This document shows positions 9,319 to 16,463 of a DNA stretch of 64,000 nt, piece by piece (the stretch's first letter is position 1; the number at the start of each line of letters is the position of its first letter). The position numbers were made by a program, and so were the translations under genes. The stretch covers positions 2,134,001-2,198,000 of the forward strand of contig NZ_CP011971.1 in assembly GCF_001579945.1 (NCBI RefSeq), read 5' to 3'. The notes under the pieces were generated by a model. It saw nothing but the letters and a program-made list of their open reading frames with translations, was not told the DNA's origin and ran no database searches. Source of the DNA: Steroidobacter denitrificans (GTDB lineage Bacteria > Pseudomonadota > Gammaproteobacteria > Steroidobacterales > Steroidobacteraceae).

Positions 9319-9584
9319 GGCTGATCCGACACGCGGCTTACCGCCCGCACCGTCCTTTCATCCCGCCTGTCGAACGTAGCGGCGGCCGGCGCCGAGCCAG
9401 TGCCGGATCTTTCCGCGGCCGGCGTTGCGGGCGGGTTGATCGGCCGCAGCGCGCGTTCGCATTGAGGCGCAGGCGATGCACAACCGCCGGCCATCCATAG
9501 ACTCAGAAACATGGGCGTACAAAGGTTCATCCCGCGCCGGCGCGGCCTCCCCCCGGAAAGCCTGGCGATCCATGTCCTAATCAT
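9315..9584 (-). CDS. virB7: Small VirB7-like lipoprotein of the T4SS
   Basis: Putative lipoprotein that would stabilise VirB9 at the outer membrane. A hydrophobic stretch ends in the lipobox MAGG-Cys near residue 35, followed by the PQCERALRPIN sequence seen in VirB7/TrwH-like proteins. Start choice: AAGGAGGG lies directly before ATG 9590, giving correct spacing to ATG 9584, which is preferred; a later Met at 9530 lacks a ribosome site. About 89 residues. Position between virB6 and virB8 and the four-base overlap with virB8 support the call. The C-terminal part is low-complexity and not diagnostic. Confidence 0.75.
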   Translation of the reverse strand: MIRTWIARLSGGRPRRRGMNLCTPMFLSLWMAGGCASPAPQCERALRPINPPATPAAERSGTGSAPAAATFDRRDERTVRAVSRVSDQP

Positions 9585-9640
9585 CGGCATCCCTCCTTGT
9601 TGGACCTGCAGCCGCCCTCAGCCGGCGTTCCCGGCATTCT

Positions 9641-10600
9641 TCATCCACTCCGACGCCAGGCCGCCGCCGGCGATTTCGGCTGGACGGCGCCGCTTCGTGC
9701 TCCATCGCCCAGCTGCATCGCCACGGCGCCGGCACCGCTCATCAATGCCGTACCTCGATGCATGCTCCAGGCGGCGAGCCGGCTCATGCTGCCGAAGGTG
9801 CTGAGCGCCACTCCGCTGGCCAGCCCTGCCGCGACCGGCATTACTTGACGCATCAAAAGAAACACCAGGGCGGCCACCAGCACCATGTTCAAGGCATCGA
9901 CGGTAACGATCGTGTCGCCGCGCGCGGCGGTCTGCTCGGCGTAGGATTGAACGATCTGCAGCATCAACGCCGCGACCAGCACCGTCATGATGGTGATCAA
10001 GGCATAGTTGGCGAGTTGCGCCAGCCAGGCATGAAAAAACCGGCGCGTAGCATCGAAAAACAGCATGGCAATGAACAACGGCCCCAAGGCCAGCAATACC
10101 GCCAGTGCGACACTGGACAAGGCGATCAGAAACATGGTGTAGATGCACAACAACCCCATGAGCACCCACACCACCGCACCGGCGACGTAGTATCCGACAT
10201 CGCCGCTGAAGACTCCGCCGTTGTCCCACAGAAATGCGGCGACCGCACCGCCCCGCGCCCAGATCGTATCGATGACGGACACCGGATCGGAGGTGCCCGC
10301 GACCGCCGCCGCCAGCTGCGCCGGTGCCTGGTAGAACGTGTTGACGATCAACGTGTTGTAAAGCCACAGCCGCAACGACACCGCCATGACCACGACCAGG
10401 GTGATGATGCGTTTCAAGCCCGTGAGGAGCGGGGCTTCCAGCTGGCCGGTAAGCTGCAGATAACCCCAGATCATCACATACACTACAGCGACGGTGACGA
10501 TGGCCGGCTCCAGAGCACCGGCGACCCGCGCTGTGTTCTCGCCGATGTAGCCGGCAAGTTGTGCATTCAACCATACCCAGAATGTTGCGAAGAATCCCAT
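9641..10600 (-). CDS. virB6: VirB6/TrbL-type polytopic T4SS protein
   Basis: Inner-membrane channel component. The 319 residues contain at least six hydrophobic helices, for example AIVTVAVVYVMIWGYLQL, IITLVVVMAVSLRLWLY, VLMGLLCIYTMFLIALSSVA and LITIMTVLVAALMLQIV. The conserved Trp-containing DTIWARGG and the ALGPLFIAMLFFDATRRFFHAW segment are VirB6 hallmarks. It lies between virB5 and the VirB7-like gene with gaps of about 60 bases on each side, the largest breaks in an otherwise overlapping operon. Confidence 0.92.
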   Translation of the reverse strand: MGFFATFWVWLNAQLAGYIGENTARVAGALEPAIVTVAVVYVMIWGYLQLTGQLEAPLLTGLKRIITLVVVMAVSLRLWLYNTLIVNTFYQAPAQLAAAVAGTSDPVSVIDTIWARGGAVAAFLWDNGGVFSGDVGYYVAGAVVWVLMGLLCIYTMFLIALSSVALAVLLALGPLFIAMLFFDATRRFFHAWLAQLANYALITIMTVLVAALMLQIVQSYAEQTAARGDTIVTVDALNMVLVAALVFLLMRQVMPVAAGLASGVALSTFGSMSRLAAWSMHRGTALMSGAGAVAMQLGDGARSGAVQPKSPAAAWRRSG

Positions 10601-10659
10601 GGAAACTCACCCGGTATTACATCAGCCTCGTTCCGTGAGGGTCGATACCGCATCAGGTG

Positions 10660-11397
10660 TCACGGCGAGGGAAAAGAATCGGGTGTCGGCTGAAAACGCC
10701 GTTCGAATCGGCCATGTCCGGCAATCACGTTTTCCCGCTGTCGCTGGCGATCCACCAGTGTCTGGGCATGCGCCGCCTGGTAGAGCGTCTGCAGCTTGTT
10801 CTGCTCGTTCTGCAGCATGCCCTGTTCCGCGCCGATACGCGCCTGCAGGTCCAGGATGGCCTTCGGATCGGCTGCATCGGGAATCGCATCGATCAGACGC
10901 TGGAGCGACAGGAACCGGCCGCTGATCGTTGCCAGCGCCTCATGCGTCAGCACCTGCAGCACCGCGGCTGACCAGCGCACCGCCTCGATGTGTTCGCGCG
11001 TGTTGCCCGGAAAATCTGCCAGCCGGGCCTCGGGCAGCAGCGTATTGGCAGCGAGCGTCTGGCGCAAATGAAGGGAGAGCGACGTATACGCCGGCTCTCC
11101 CGACGACAAAAGCGCCTGGATCTGACGCCAATCCTCTGGCAGATAGTTGCGCTCCGTACCGGCCAGAAGCCGCTCCATGCCGCGCGTGCCGTGCAGGGAT
11201 CGCAGCTGTTCTTCGGCGCGCGCCAGATGATCGCGCGCGGTCGAAAGCTGATCCTGCAGCATGCGCGCCTGGGTGATGAGCTGGGACACGGAGGCTGTGT
11301 CGATGACCGACAGCTGCGCATCCGCGGCGGGCGTACCCAGCAGGCATACAGCACACAAACCCAGGTGGAAATGAACGGTACGGCGCTGTTTCGGCAT
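10660..11397 (-). CDS. virB5: VirB5-type minor pilin / pilus-tip protein
   Basis: Exported pilus-associated adhesin-like component of the T4SS. The 245 residues begin with a signal peptide (FHLGLCAVCLLGTPAADA, cleavage near residue 27). The rest is mostly helical and Gln-rich: LITQARMLQDQLSTARDHL, LQRLIDAIPDAADPKAILD and AEQGMLQNEQNKLQTLYQA, which matches the VirB5/TrbJ helical bundle. The start at 11397 has a strong AGGGAGGAT upstream. Sequence identity in this family is low, so the call rests on topology, the NEQNKL segment and position between virB4 and virB6. Confidence 0.88.
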   Translation of the reverse strand: MPKQRRTVHFHLGLCAVCLLGTPAADAQLSVIDTASVSQLITQARMLQDQLSTARDHLARAEEQLRSLHGTRGMERLLAGTERNYLPEDWRQIQALLSSGEPAYTSLSLHLRQTLAANTLLPEARLADFPGNTREHIEAVRWSAAVLQVLTHEALATISGRFLSLQRLIDAIPDAADPKAILDLQARIGAEQGMLQNEQNKLQTLYQAAHAQTLVDRQRQRENVIAGHGRFERRFQPTPDSFPSP

Positions 11398-11517
11398 GAG
11401 ATCCTCCCTGACCCGTCACGGCAATGAAACATCCCTGAGTGAAACAGGCAGCGCGGCGCATGCGCACGGTATCCCGCGAGGCAGCGCCGATGCTGCGGTT
11501 TGATCATGTCGATGCTT

Positions 11518-14106
11518 CTATTCATGCGCAGCATTTGTCGCCATGAACGCCGGCAGCCATCGTCCGGGCGCGGCGCCGCGCGCGGCGATGAGCCGCTGCA
11601 TGTATTCCAGCTGCCCGGCCCGGCCGGAAATCACCGCCAATTCCGCATCGAAACCCTTGAGGTCCAGCTGGCACACGACACCATGGCGTCCCTGCTTGAC
11701 CAGGAACATCCGCGAGCCGGGTTCCAGCCCTTCCTTGATGAGCAGATGCTCCCGTCCGCTGAGGCCGAACCCCTCCAGGTGCTCCACCTCGCTGGCGTTC
11801 GGATTGGGGAAGTACACCTTGGTCGGCGTCTGTTCGATGATCGTACGGCTGATCGGACTGCTCAATACATCGCTGGCGCTCTGGGTCGCCAGACACATCA
11901 CGGCATTCAGCTTGCGCCAGGTTTTCGGTCCATCCTTGGCGAAGCTTTCGAATGCGGGATCGGCGAGCAGCCGCCAGAATTCGTCCATCCAGCACACCAG
12001 CCGGCGGCCGTCCAGGAGCCGGCGCACCAGGTGAAACAGATAAAGAGTGACCGGCGCACGCGTCAGCTCATGATCCAGAAACTCGGTGACATCGAACCCG
12101 ATGAGCGCCTGGGCATCCAGGCGCGCCACGACCGTATCCCGCGCATTGTCGAAGACCCAGGCATAGTCGCCATGGCCGGCCTCGCACCAGCGCGCCAGGC
12201 GCGCATGGACCCCTTCCGGATCCGTGGGGTCCAGGAACTCGATCAGCCGGGACAGACGCCTTGCACGCGGTGCCAGCGCCAAGGTGCCGCGCAGCGCCTG
12301 ATCGAGATCCGCCTGCTCGCGTGCGCTGAGCGCCTGCCCGGGCGCACGGCGCACCAGCATGCGCAGCCATCCTTTCAGGAACTCCAAGTGGTCCTCGAAC
12401 GGCGTGAGCTGCAGCGGATTGAAACCCGTCGGCCTGCCGTTTCTCAAGGGCAGATATTCACCGCCCATGGCGCGCACCAGTATCTCCAGCCCTCGATCCT
12501 TGTCGAAGATGATCTGAGTCGCCCCCTGGCGCTGGAGCATCGCCACCAGGAAGCCGATGAGCACCGTCTTGCCCGAACCGGTCGGACCGCAGATGAACGT
12601 ATGCCCCGTATCCTTGCGGCTGCCGCCATCGGGCTCCCTGGGATCACTGGCGTGCAACGAGAAATAGTAGGGAGAACGTGCGCGGGTCATGAGCAGCGTG
12701 AGCGCATCCCCCCAATGGTTTCCGGCGGCGCGGCCGGCCGGGTAGTTGTGGAACGGAACCATCGCCGCAAAATTATGCGAGGTGATCGGCGCCTTCCTGG
12801 GACGCAGCGGAAAATTGCCGGGCAGTTGCGCCCAGAAGGCCGGTTCCAGCGCCAGATCCTCGCGCGCCACCGTCATGCCGGTGTCGGCAAGAATACTGCG
12901 CGCCAGGGCGATGTGATCGTTCAAGACGCCGAGTTGGCGGGATGCCAGGCCGCACGGCGTCCCCTGGCCGAGCGCCCTCTTCCGACGTCCTGTAACGCGG
13001 CGTGCGCCGTAAGGGACGGGAGCGTTTGGCGTGCGATATGCCGATCCTTGTTCGCAAGTCTGCTCCGCGGAGGCATCGGCCAGTACCTGCAGCGAAAAAT
13101 GGTGATCGCCCATGACAAACTCGTTGCTGGTCAGCGCATCCAGCGCCTCCTGCAGCAACGCCGCCTGCGATACGGCGAAATCCCCAGCATTCGCCATGCG
13201 AAGATACTGGCGCTGCAGCACTCCTTGCGCGGCCGCTTTGCTGAGAAATGCGAATGACTGCGTCAGCACGAACGGAAACGGCGCTGCGAGCAGCCGGTTG
13301 TACATGCCGGCGACACAGGGCGTCGAGTATTCCTTGATGCCGAGCATGGCGCCGAAGCGGGTCCGCGTAGGCGTGCGATACTCGATCGTCTCGGCGCCGA
13401 ACAACAGCCGGCTCGTCGCCAGCACCTCATCGAGCGGCGCTGTGGGAAGCGGCATGCGCTGCGATTCGCCATTCACCAGCAGCCCGAGATACTCCAGCAG
13501 GGAAGAACATCGCCGGCCCTCCGCCATATAGGTACCCAGCAGTTCGGGCTCGTAGCGGGACAGCGAGGCCAGCAGTATGCGAGCGAGTTTTCCGCAGGCG
13601 TCCAGCGCATCCATCAACGCCAGGTGCGATTCGCCCGGCTGCCCTCGAGACAATATTCGGGCCGCGGCACTGCTCGCCAGGTCCGCGGCGGGCCGATAAA
13701 CGACCGCCAAGAACAATTCATTCATCATCAGAGCCTCACCCGCCAGGTATTCCTGGTACTTGCGGCTCAGTGCATCGGCAAAGCCGGATTCCGCGGCGAG
13801 CGTTCCTGCAGCACCTTGCGCCTGCCGGCCGCGCAGGGTGTCGCGCTCGCGGCGCCGAATCACATGAGTCCACAAGGCCACCTGGGGACTGGCGATGTTG
13901 CGCCACAGAACATTGAGGCGTTCATGCCAGGCGTTGATCTGCTCATCATCGGCGCTTTCGAAACTGGCGCCGCCGATGCGAAAGGCCTGCAGATAGTCTC
14001 CGAACGAGGTTCTCAGGACATGCTCGGAGACATGGGCGCTGAACGGAATGCGCTCCGCGGCCATGCGCTCACGCCTCCATGCGGTCTTCCGGGCTGCTCT
14101 CAACAT
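11518..14106 (-). CDS. virB4: VirB4-family T4SS ATPase
   Basis: Largest T4SS ATPase, needed for pilus biogenesis and energising transfer; associated with the inner membrane. It has 862 residues. The N-terminal CagE/VirB4 domain covers roughly residues 1-400. Walker A is FICGPTGSGKTVLIGFLVA near residue 500; Walker B LVCWMDEFWRLLADPAF and the motif MCLATQSASDVL lie near 690-730. ATG 14106 is preferred because AAGGAGCG stands eight bases upstream and it overlaps the virB3 stop; Met at 14064 is an alternative. It is full length with no visible lesion. A 120-base gap separates it from virB5. Confidence 0.95.
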   Translation of the reverse strand: MLRAARKTAWRRERMAAERIPFSAHVSEHVLRTSFGDYLQAFRIGGASFESADDEQINAWHERLNVLWRNIASPQVALWTHVIRRRERDTLRGRQAQGAAGTLAAESGFADALSRKYQEYLAGEALMMNELFLAVVYRPAADLASSAAARILSRGQPGESHLALMDALDACGKLARILLASLSRYEPELLGTYMAEGRRCSSLLEYLGLLVNGESQRMPLPTAPLDEVLATSRLLFGAETIEYRTPTRTRFGAMLGIKEYSTPCVAGMYNRLLAAPFPFVLTQSFAFLSKAAAQGVLQRQYLRMANAGDFAVSQAALLQEALDALTSNEFVMGDHHFSLQVLADASAEQTCEQGSAYRTPNAPVPYGARRVTGRRKRALGQGTPCGLASRQLGVLNDHIALARSILADTGMTVAREDLALEPAFWAQLPGNFPLRPRKAPITSHNFAAMVPFHNYPAGRAAGNHWGDALTLLMTRARSPYYFSLHASDPREPDGGSRKDTGHTFICGPTGSGKTVLIGFLVAMLQRQGATQIIFDKDRGLEILVRAMGGEYLPLRNGRPTGFNPLQLTPFEDHLEFLKGWLRMLVRRAPGQALSAREQADLDQALRGTLALAPRARRLSRLIEFLDPTDPEGVHARLARWCEAGHGDYAWVFDNARDTVVARLDAQALIGFDVTEFLDHELTRAPVTLYLFHLVRRLLDGRRLVCWMDEFWRLLADPAFESFAKDGPKTWRKLNAVMCLATQSASDVLSSPISRTIIEQTPTKVYFPNPNASEVEHLEGFGLSGREHLLIKEGLEPGSRMFLVKQGRHGVVCQLDLKGFDAELAVISGRAGQLEYMQRLIAARGAAPGRWLPAFMATNAAHE

Positions 14107-14555
14107 GACGGCGCTCCTTCGCCGGCACGCCGGCGGATCGGACCGCAAGAGGATGCCGCATCCCAGTCCACGATCCGTCCGCTCATTACCTGAGCCGGCA
14201 TGCAGCGAAGGCGAAGGCGAAGGCGGCCGCGCGCGTCCGGCAAATCGATTTCCAAGGGGCTGTAACTACCGGCCTGCCAATAGCGCAGATTGCCGAGCAA
14301 GGCAGGCAGACGCACGCGCCCCCACAGCACGATCAGATCGAAGTACCTGGCATCCCGTGCGCACAACAACATGCAAAGGCCATGGATCGGGATGCTCAAT
14401 AGCAGAGTCAACAGGTTCCTGGTGAGCAGGAACACCTCCATGGTGAAAACGAGATTGAACAGCAGCGCGGCATAGGTCACGCCCCAGCGCATGGGAGGCC
14501 GCGTCGCCGCCACGAACAGCGGCACGGCAGTCAGACCGGCATTACGAGTTTCCAT
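14100..14555 (-). CDS. virB3: VirB3-type T4SS inner-membrane protein
   Basis: Small membrane protein acting with VirB4 in pilus assembly. It has 151 residues. After TAVPLFVAATRPPMRWGV, a typical VirB3 opening, come two closely spaced transmembrane helices (YAALLFNLVFTMEVFLL and LTLLLSIPIHGLCMLLCA). Then ARDARYFDLIVLWGRVRLP follows, matching the conserved cytoplasmic segment. Longer than minimal VirB3 because of a basic C-terminal tail. The stop overlaps the virB4 start and the ATG lies five bases after the virB2 stop. Confidence 0.92.
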   Translation of the reverse strand: METRNAGLTAVPLFVAATRPPMRWGVTYAALLFNLVFTMEVFLLTRNLLTLLLSIPIHGLCMLLCARDARYFDLIVLWGRVRLPALLGNLRYWQAGSYSPLEIDLPDARGRLRLRLRCMPAQVMSGRIVDWDAASSCGPIRRRAGEGAPSC

Positions 14556-14560
14556 GAGCG

Positions 14561-14908
14561 CTACACCCCGAACATGCCGCGTACCCAGGTCACGATCTGG
14601 GGTGCGCCAAAGGCGATGGCGATACCCAGAATGGCCGCAATGCACCATGCCCATGAAATACGATTGGCCATCGCCATGGCGCCGAGCGCCATCACCAGGA
14701 TGATGGCGATCGGCGTCAGCCACGCCAGGATGTTCGCCTGCAGCGCGGTTGCTCCGGTCAGGAAGGGCGATGTTTGCGAAAACGCCGGCAGAGACACCGA
14801 AAACAGCACCGCCGCCAGCGCGGCACACCAGCCGCGGCGGCGTGGATCCGGATGACGAAAAACGATGCGACAGACATCGAGGCAAATGGATTCGAAACCA
14901 TCTTTCAT
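14561..14908 (-). CDS. virB2: VirB2-type T4SS major pilin
   Basis: Pilin subunit of the conjugative pilus. The 115-residue precursor has a long signal region ending in LFSVSLPAFSQ (cleavage after about residue 47). The mature peptide has two hydrophobic helices (ILAWLTPIAIILVMALGAMA and ISWAWCIAAILGIAIAFGA) separated by a short basic loop, the VirB2/TrbC pattern. ATG 14908 is preceded by AAGGAAGG; longer upstream frames run through repeat sequence and are not credible. It is followed at once by virB3. Confidence 0.88.
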   Translation of the reverse strand: MKDGFESICLDVCRIVFRHPDPRRRGWCAALAAVLFSVSLPAFSQTSPFLTGATALQANILAWLTPIAIILVMALGAMAMANRISWAWCIAAILGIAIAFGAPQIVTWVRGMFGV

Positions 14909-14954
14909 GACCAACCTTCCTTGTCCGAGACGAACCTTCCTTGTTCGATATGAC

Positions 14955-14986
14955 TGCCGGCTTGCCGGCTTGCCGGCTTGCCGGCG
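14955..14986. repeat. 8-bp tandem repeat (four units) upstream of virB2
   Basis: Four head-to-tail copies of TGCCGGCT, the last with one change, lie about 47 bases upstream of the virB2 start between ssb and virB2. Each unit contains the palindrome GCCGGC. The nearby bases also repeat a short AACCTTCCTTGT block. It could be slippage, an mRNA structure element or a binding array; no function can be assigned. Confidence 0.7.
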
Positions 14987-15009
14987 GAATCCGGTGGATC
15001 GATCGATAA

Positions 15010-15471
15010 TCAGGCTGAGGCGCGATCCAAGTGCTCGCGCCGGGCATCCAGTTCCCCGCGCTTCATTCTTCCCGGCGCACCGAACCGGAAACCCTGTACG
15101 ACGAACGAATAGTCGTACTGTTTTTCGCCGTGACGATCGATCCAATTGTTGGCCCGGATACGGGCATCGATGATGAGCTGATCGCCCTTGCGCGCATTCC
15201 GGGCAATGGCCTCGCCGAGCGTTCCAAATGCCACGAACCACACGCTCGTGACGGCCTCGCGCACGCCGCCGCCCTCGTCCCTGCCGGCATAGTCGTTGCC
15301 CACGAGGCAGAAGCGTGTATAGAGGGTATCCTCCCTGGCGGCAGGCTCCCTGGTCGTATCGTTCCTGGCCGTATCGCTTCCGGCCGTGTCGCCTTTGGCC
15401 GTATCGCTTTTGGCGATCAGTTCCGGATCGGCAGCCAGGTTACCGATCGCCGTCAAAGTGAAGCTGTTCAT
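15010..15471 (-). CDS. ssb: Single-stranded DNA-binding protein of the conjugation block, with repeat insertion
   Basis: OB-fold protein that would coat transferred single-stranded DNA. It has 153 residues: NSFTLTAIGNLAADPELI opens the fold. TRFCLVGNDYAG, VTSVWFVAFGTLGEAIARN, KGDQLIIDARIRANNWID and YDYSFVVQGFRFGAPGR cover the remaining strands. The usual acidic SSB tail is missing and the end is Arg-rich. Between the first strands sits an insertion of about 20 residues made of a repeated Asp-Thr-Ala pentapeptide. GGAGGATTTGGT precedes ATG 15471. It is the first gene of the T4SS operon, so probably a plasmid/element-type SSB rather than the housekeeping copy. Confidence 0.9.
   Translation of the reverse strand: MNSFTLTAIGNLAADPELIAKSDTAKGDTAGSDTARNDTTREPAAREDTLYTRFCLVGNDYAGRDEGGGVREAVTSVWFVAFGTLGEAIARNARKGDQLIIDARIRANNWIDRHGEKQYDYSFVVQGFRFGAPGRMKRGELDARREHLDRASA
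15356..15415 (-). repeat. 15-bp in-frame tandem repeat inside ssb (four units)
   Basis: Four 15-base units at 15356, 15371, 15386 and 15401, each close to GTATCGCTTTTGGCC on the plus strand. They encode the pentapeptide repeat Asp-Thr-Ala-X-X within the N-terminal part of the OB fold. The unit length keeps the frame, so copy number could vary without destroying the protein. Confidence 0.9.
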
Positions 15472-15821
15472 ACCAAATCCTCCGTGAAGCCCCGTAGCGG
15501 CAAAAATCCGTTTCCCTTCCGGATGTTTCCTCATCCGGCGATCGCACTGAAGTCGATAACCCGGCGAACCGCTCGCAAGCAGTCTACTCGCTACAGATGA
15601 CAGGGGAAGTCGATTTGACTGCGAATTCGACCAGAAACATCCACTGGACAAACATCTCGGGCAGGTATATGCGGCCGGTGCATGGCGATCTTCCAACCAC
15701 AGGCAACCGCGGATACGCACCGCTTGGGACCCGGAACGACACCGCGCCCCTGTTCCAATGCCCGCGCCTTCGTGTATCGTCGCTTTCGCGCGCGGCTTAC
15801 CGCATCGCCCAGGAGACATGG
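15472..15821. other. Divergent intergenic region upstream of the T4SS operon
   Basis: 350 bases between ssb (minus) and a small plus-strand frame. It should hold the promoter of the whole conjugation operon. The only clear structure is the inverted repeat at 15519-15538. The overlapping small frames here have no ribosome sites and no recognisable composition. No sigma-70 promoter could be placed with confidence. Confidence 0.5.
15519..15538. promoter_or_regulatory. Perfect 7-bp inverted repeat upstream of ssb/T4SS operon
   Basis: CCGGATG, six bases, CATCCGG. It lies about 48 bases upstream of the ssb start and so near where the operon promoter should be. It could be an operator for a transfer repressor or simply a hairpin; there is no T-run, so a terminator is unlikely. 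Confidence 0.4.
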
Positions 15822-15998
15822 ATGTCGATATTCGAAACGGATCCTGTCTCGGAATGCATCGACACAATCGACGAGTTCATCACCACGACGCTCGCAACAA
15901 GAAACTCCGCAGATTTCACGGCAGTGGCCAACTCGATCGTGGATCCTTGGAAGTCATCGGACGACGCGGACACTGACAGATCCGGAAATTCCACATGA
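15822..15998 (+). CDS. Small hypothetical acidic protein
   Basis: A 58-residue frame beginning MSIFETDPVSECIDTIDE, acidic and probably helical, without a membrane segment or known motif. Support: AGGAGA at 15811-15816 with suitable spacing to ATG 15822, and an ATGA overlap with the next gene. Against it: the length is short and an alternative ATG at 15818 opens another frame over the same bases. It is not recognised; possibly a small partner of the following membrane protein. Confidence 0.45.
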   Translation: MSIFETDPVSECIDTIDEFITTTLATRNSADFTAVANSIVDPWKSSDDADTDRSGNST

Positions 15999-16435
15999 GC
16001 TACCTGCTGCTGCTTATCCTGCACCTGCTTGCCGCCATCGCCTTCATCGGTACGGTGTTTTTCGAAGTCGTCATGCTCGAGGGCATACGCAGGCATCTGC
16101 CGCGCGAAACCATGCGCGAGGTGGAGCGGGCGATCGGCAATCGCGCCGTGCGCATCATGCCCTTCGTCCTGCTGGTGCTCTATGTTGCCGGCTTCGGGCT
16201 GGCCTGGCGGCATCACGGCGCGCTCTTCCAACTGCAGCACAACAGTTTCGGACTGCTGCTGGCGATCAAGATCCTGCTGGCCCTCAGCGTGCTCGGCCAT
16301 TTCGCCGCCGCCATGATCTGGCGGCGGCAAGGCCGCCTGGGCGGACAGCGCTCGCGGCGGCTGCATCTGAGCGTCTTCACTCATGTCATCGTCATCGTGC
16401 TCCTGGCGAAAGGCATGTTCTATCTGCAATGGTGA
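15995..16435 (+). CDS. CopD-like four-helix integral membrane protein
   Basis: The 146 residues form four hydrophobic helices (LLLLILHLLAAIAFIGTVFF, IMPFVLLVLYVAGFGLAW, SFGLLLAIKILLALSVLGHF, VFTHVIVIVLLAKGMFYL). His and Arg residues lie near helix ends (LHLLAA, WRHHGAL, SRRLHLSVFTH), as in small CopD/DUF2269-like proteins of proteobacteria. That family is linked to copper handling but the biochemistry is not settled. It overlaps the small frame upstream by four bases and is convergent with the ABC transporter 28 bases away. Function is inferred only from resemblance. Confidence 0.7.
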   Translation: MSYLLLLILHLLAAIAFIGTVFFEVVMLEGIRRHLPRETMREVERAIGNRAVRIMPFVLLVLYVAGFGLAWRHHGALFQLQHNSFGLLLAIKILLALSVLGHFAAAMIWRRQGRLGGQRSRRLHLSVFTHVIVIVLLAKGMFYLQW

Positions 16436-16463
16436 GCGCTCGGCGGCAGGTGTTCTCCAGGCA

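Noticed and set aside
14955-14986. 8-mer array as an oriT or iteron set
   Set aside because: Only four very short units, no nearby nick consensus or inverted repeat that I can tie to this relaxase; left as an unexplained repeat.
15356-15415. Repeat array as a possible CRISPR
   Set aside because: Units are contiguous 15-mers without spacers and lie in frame inside ssb.
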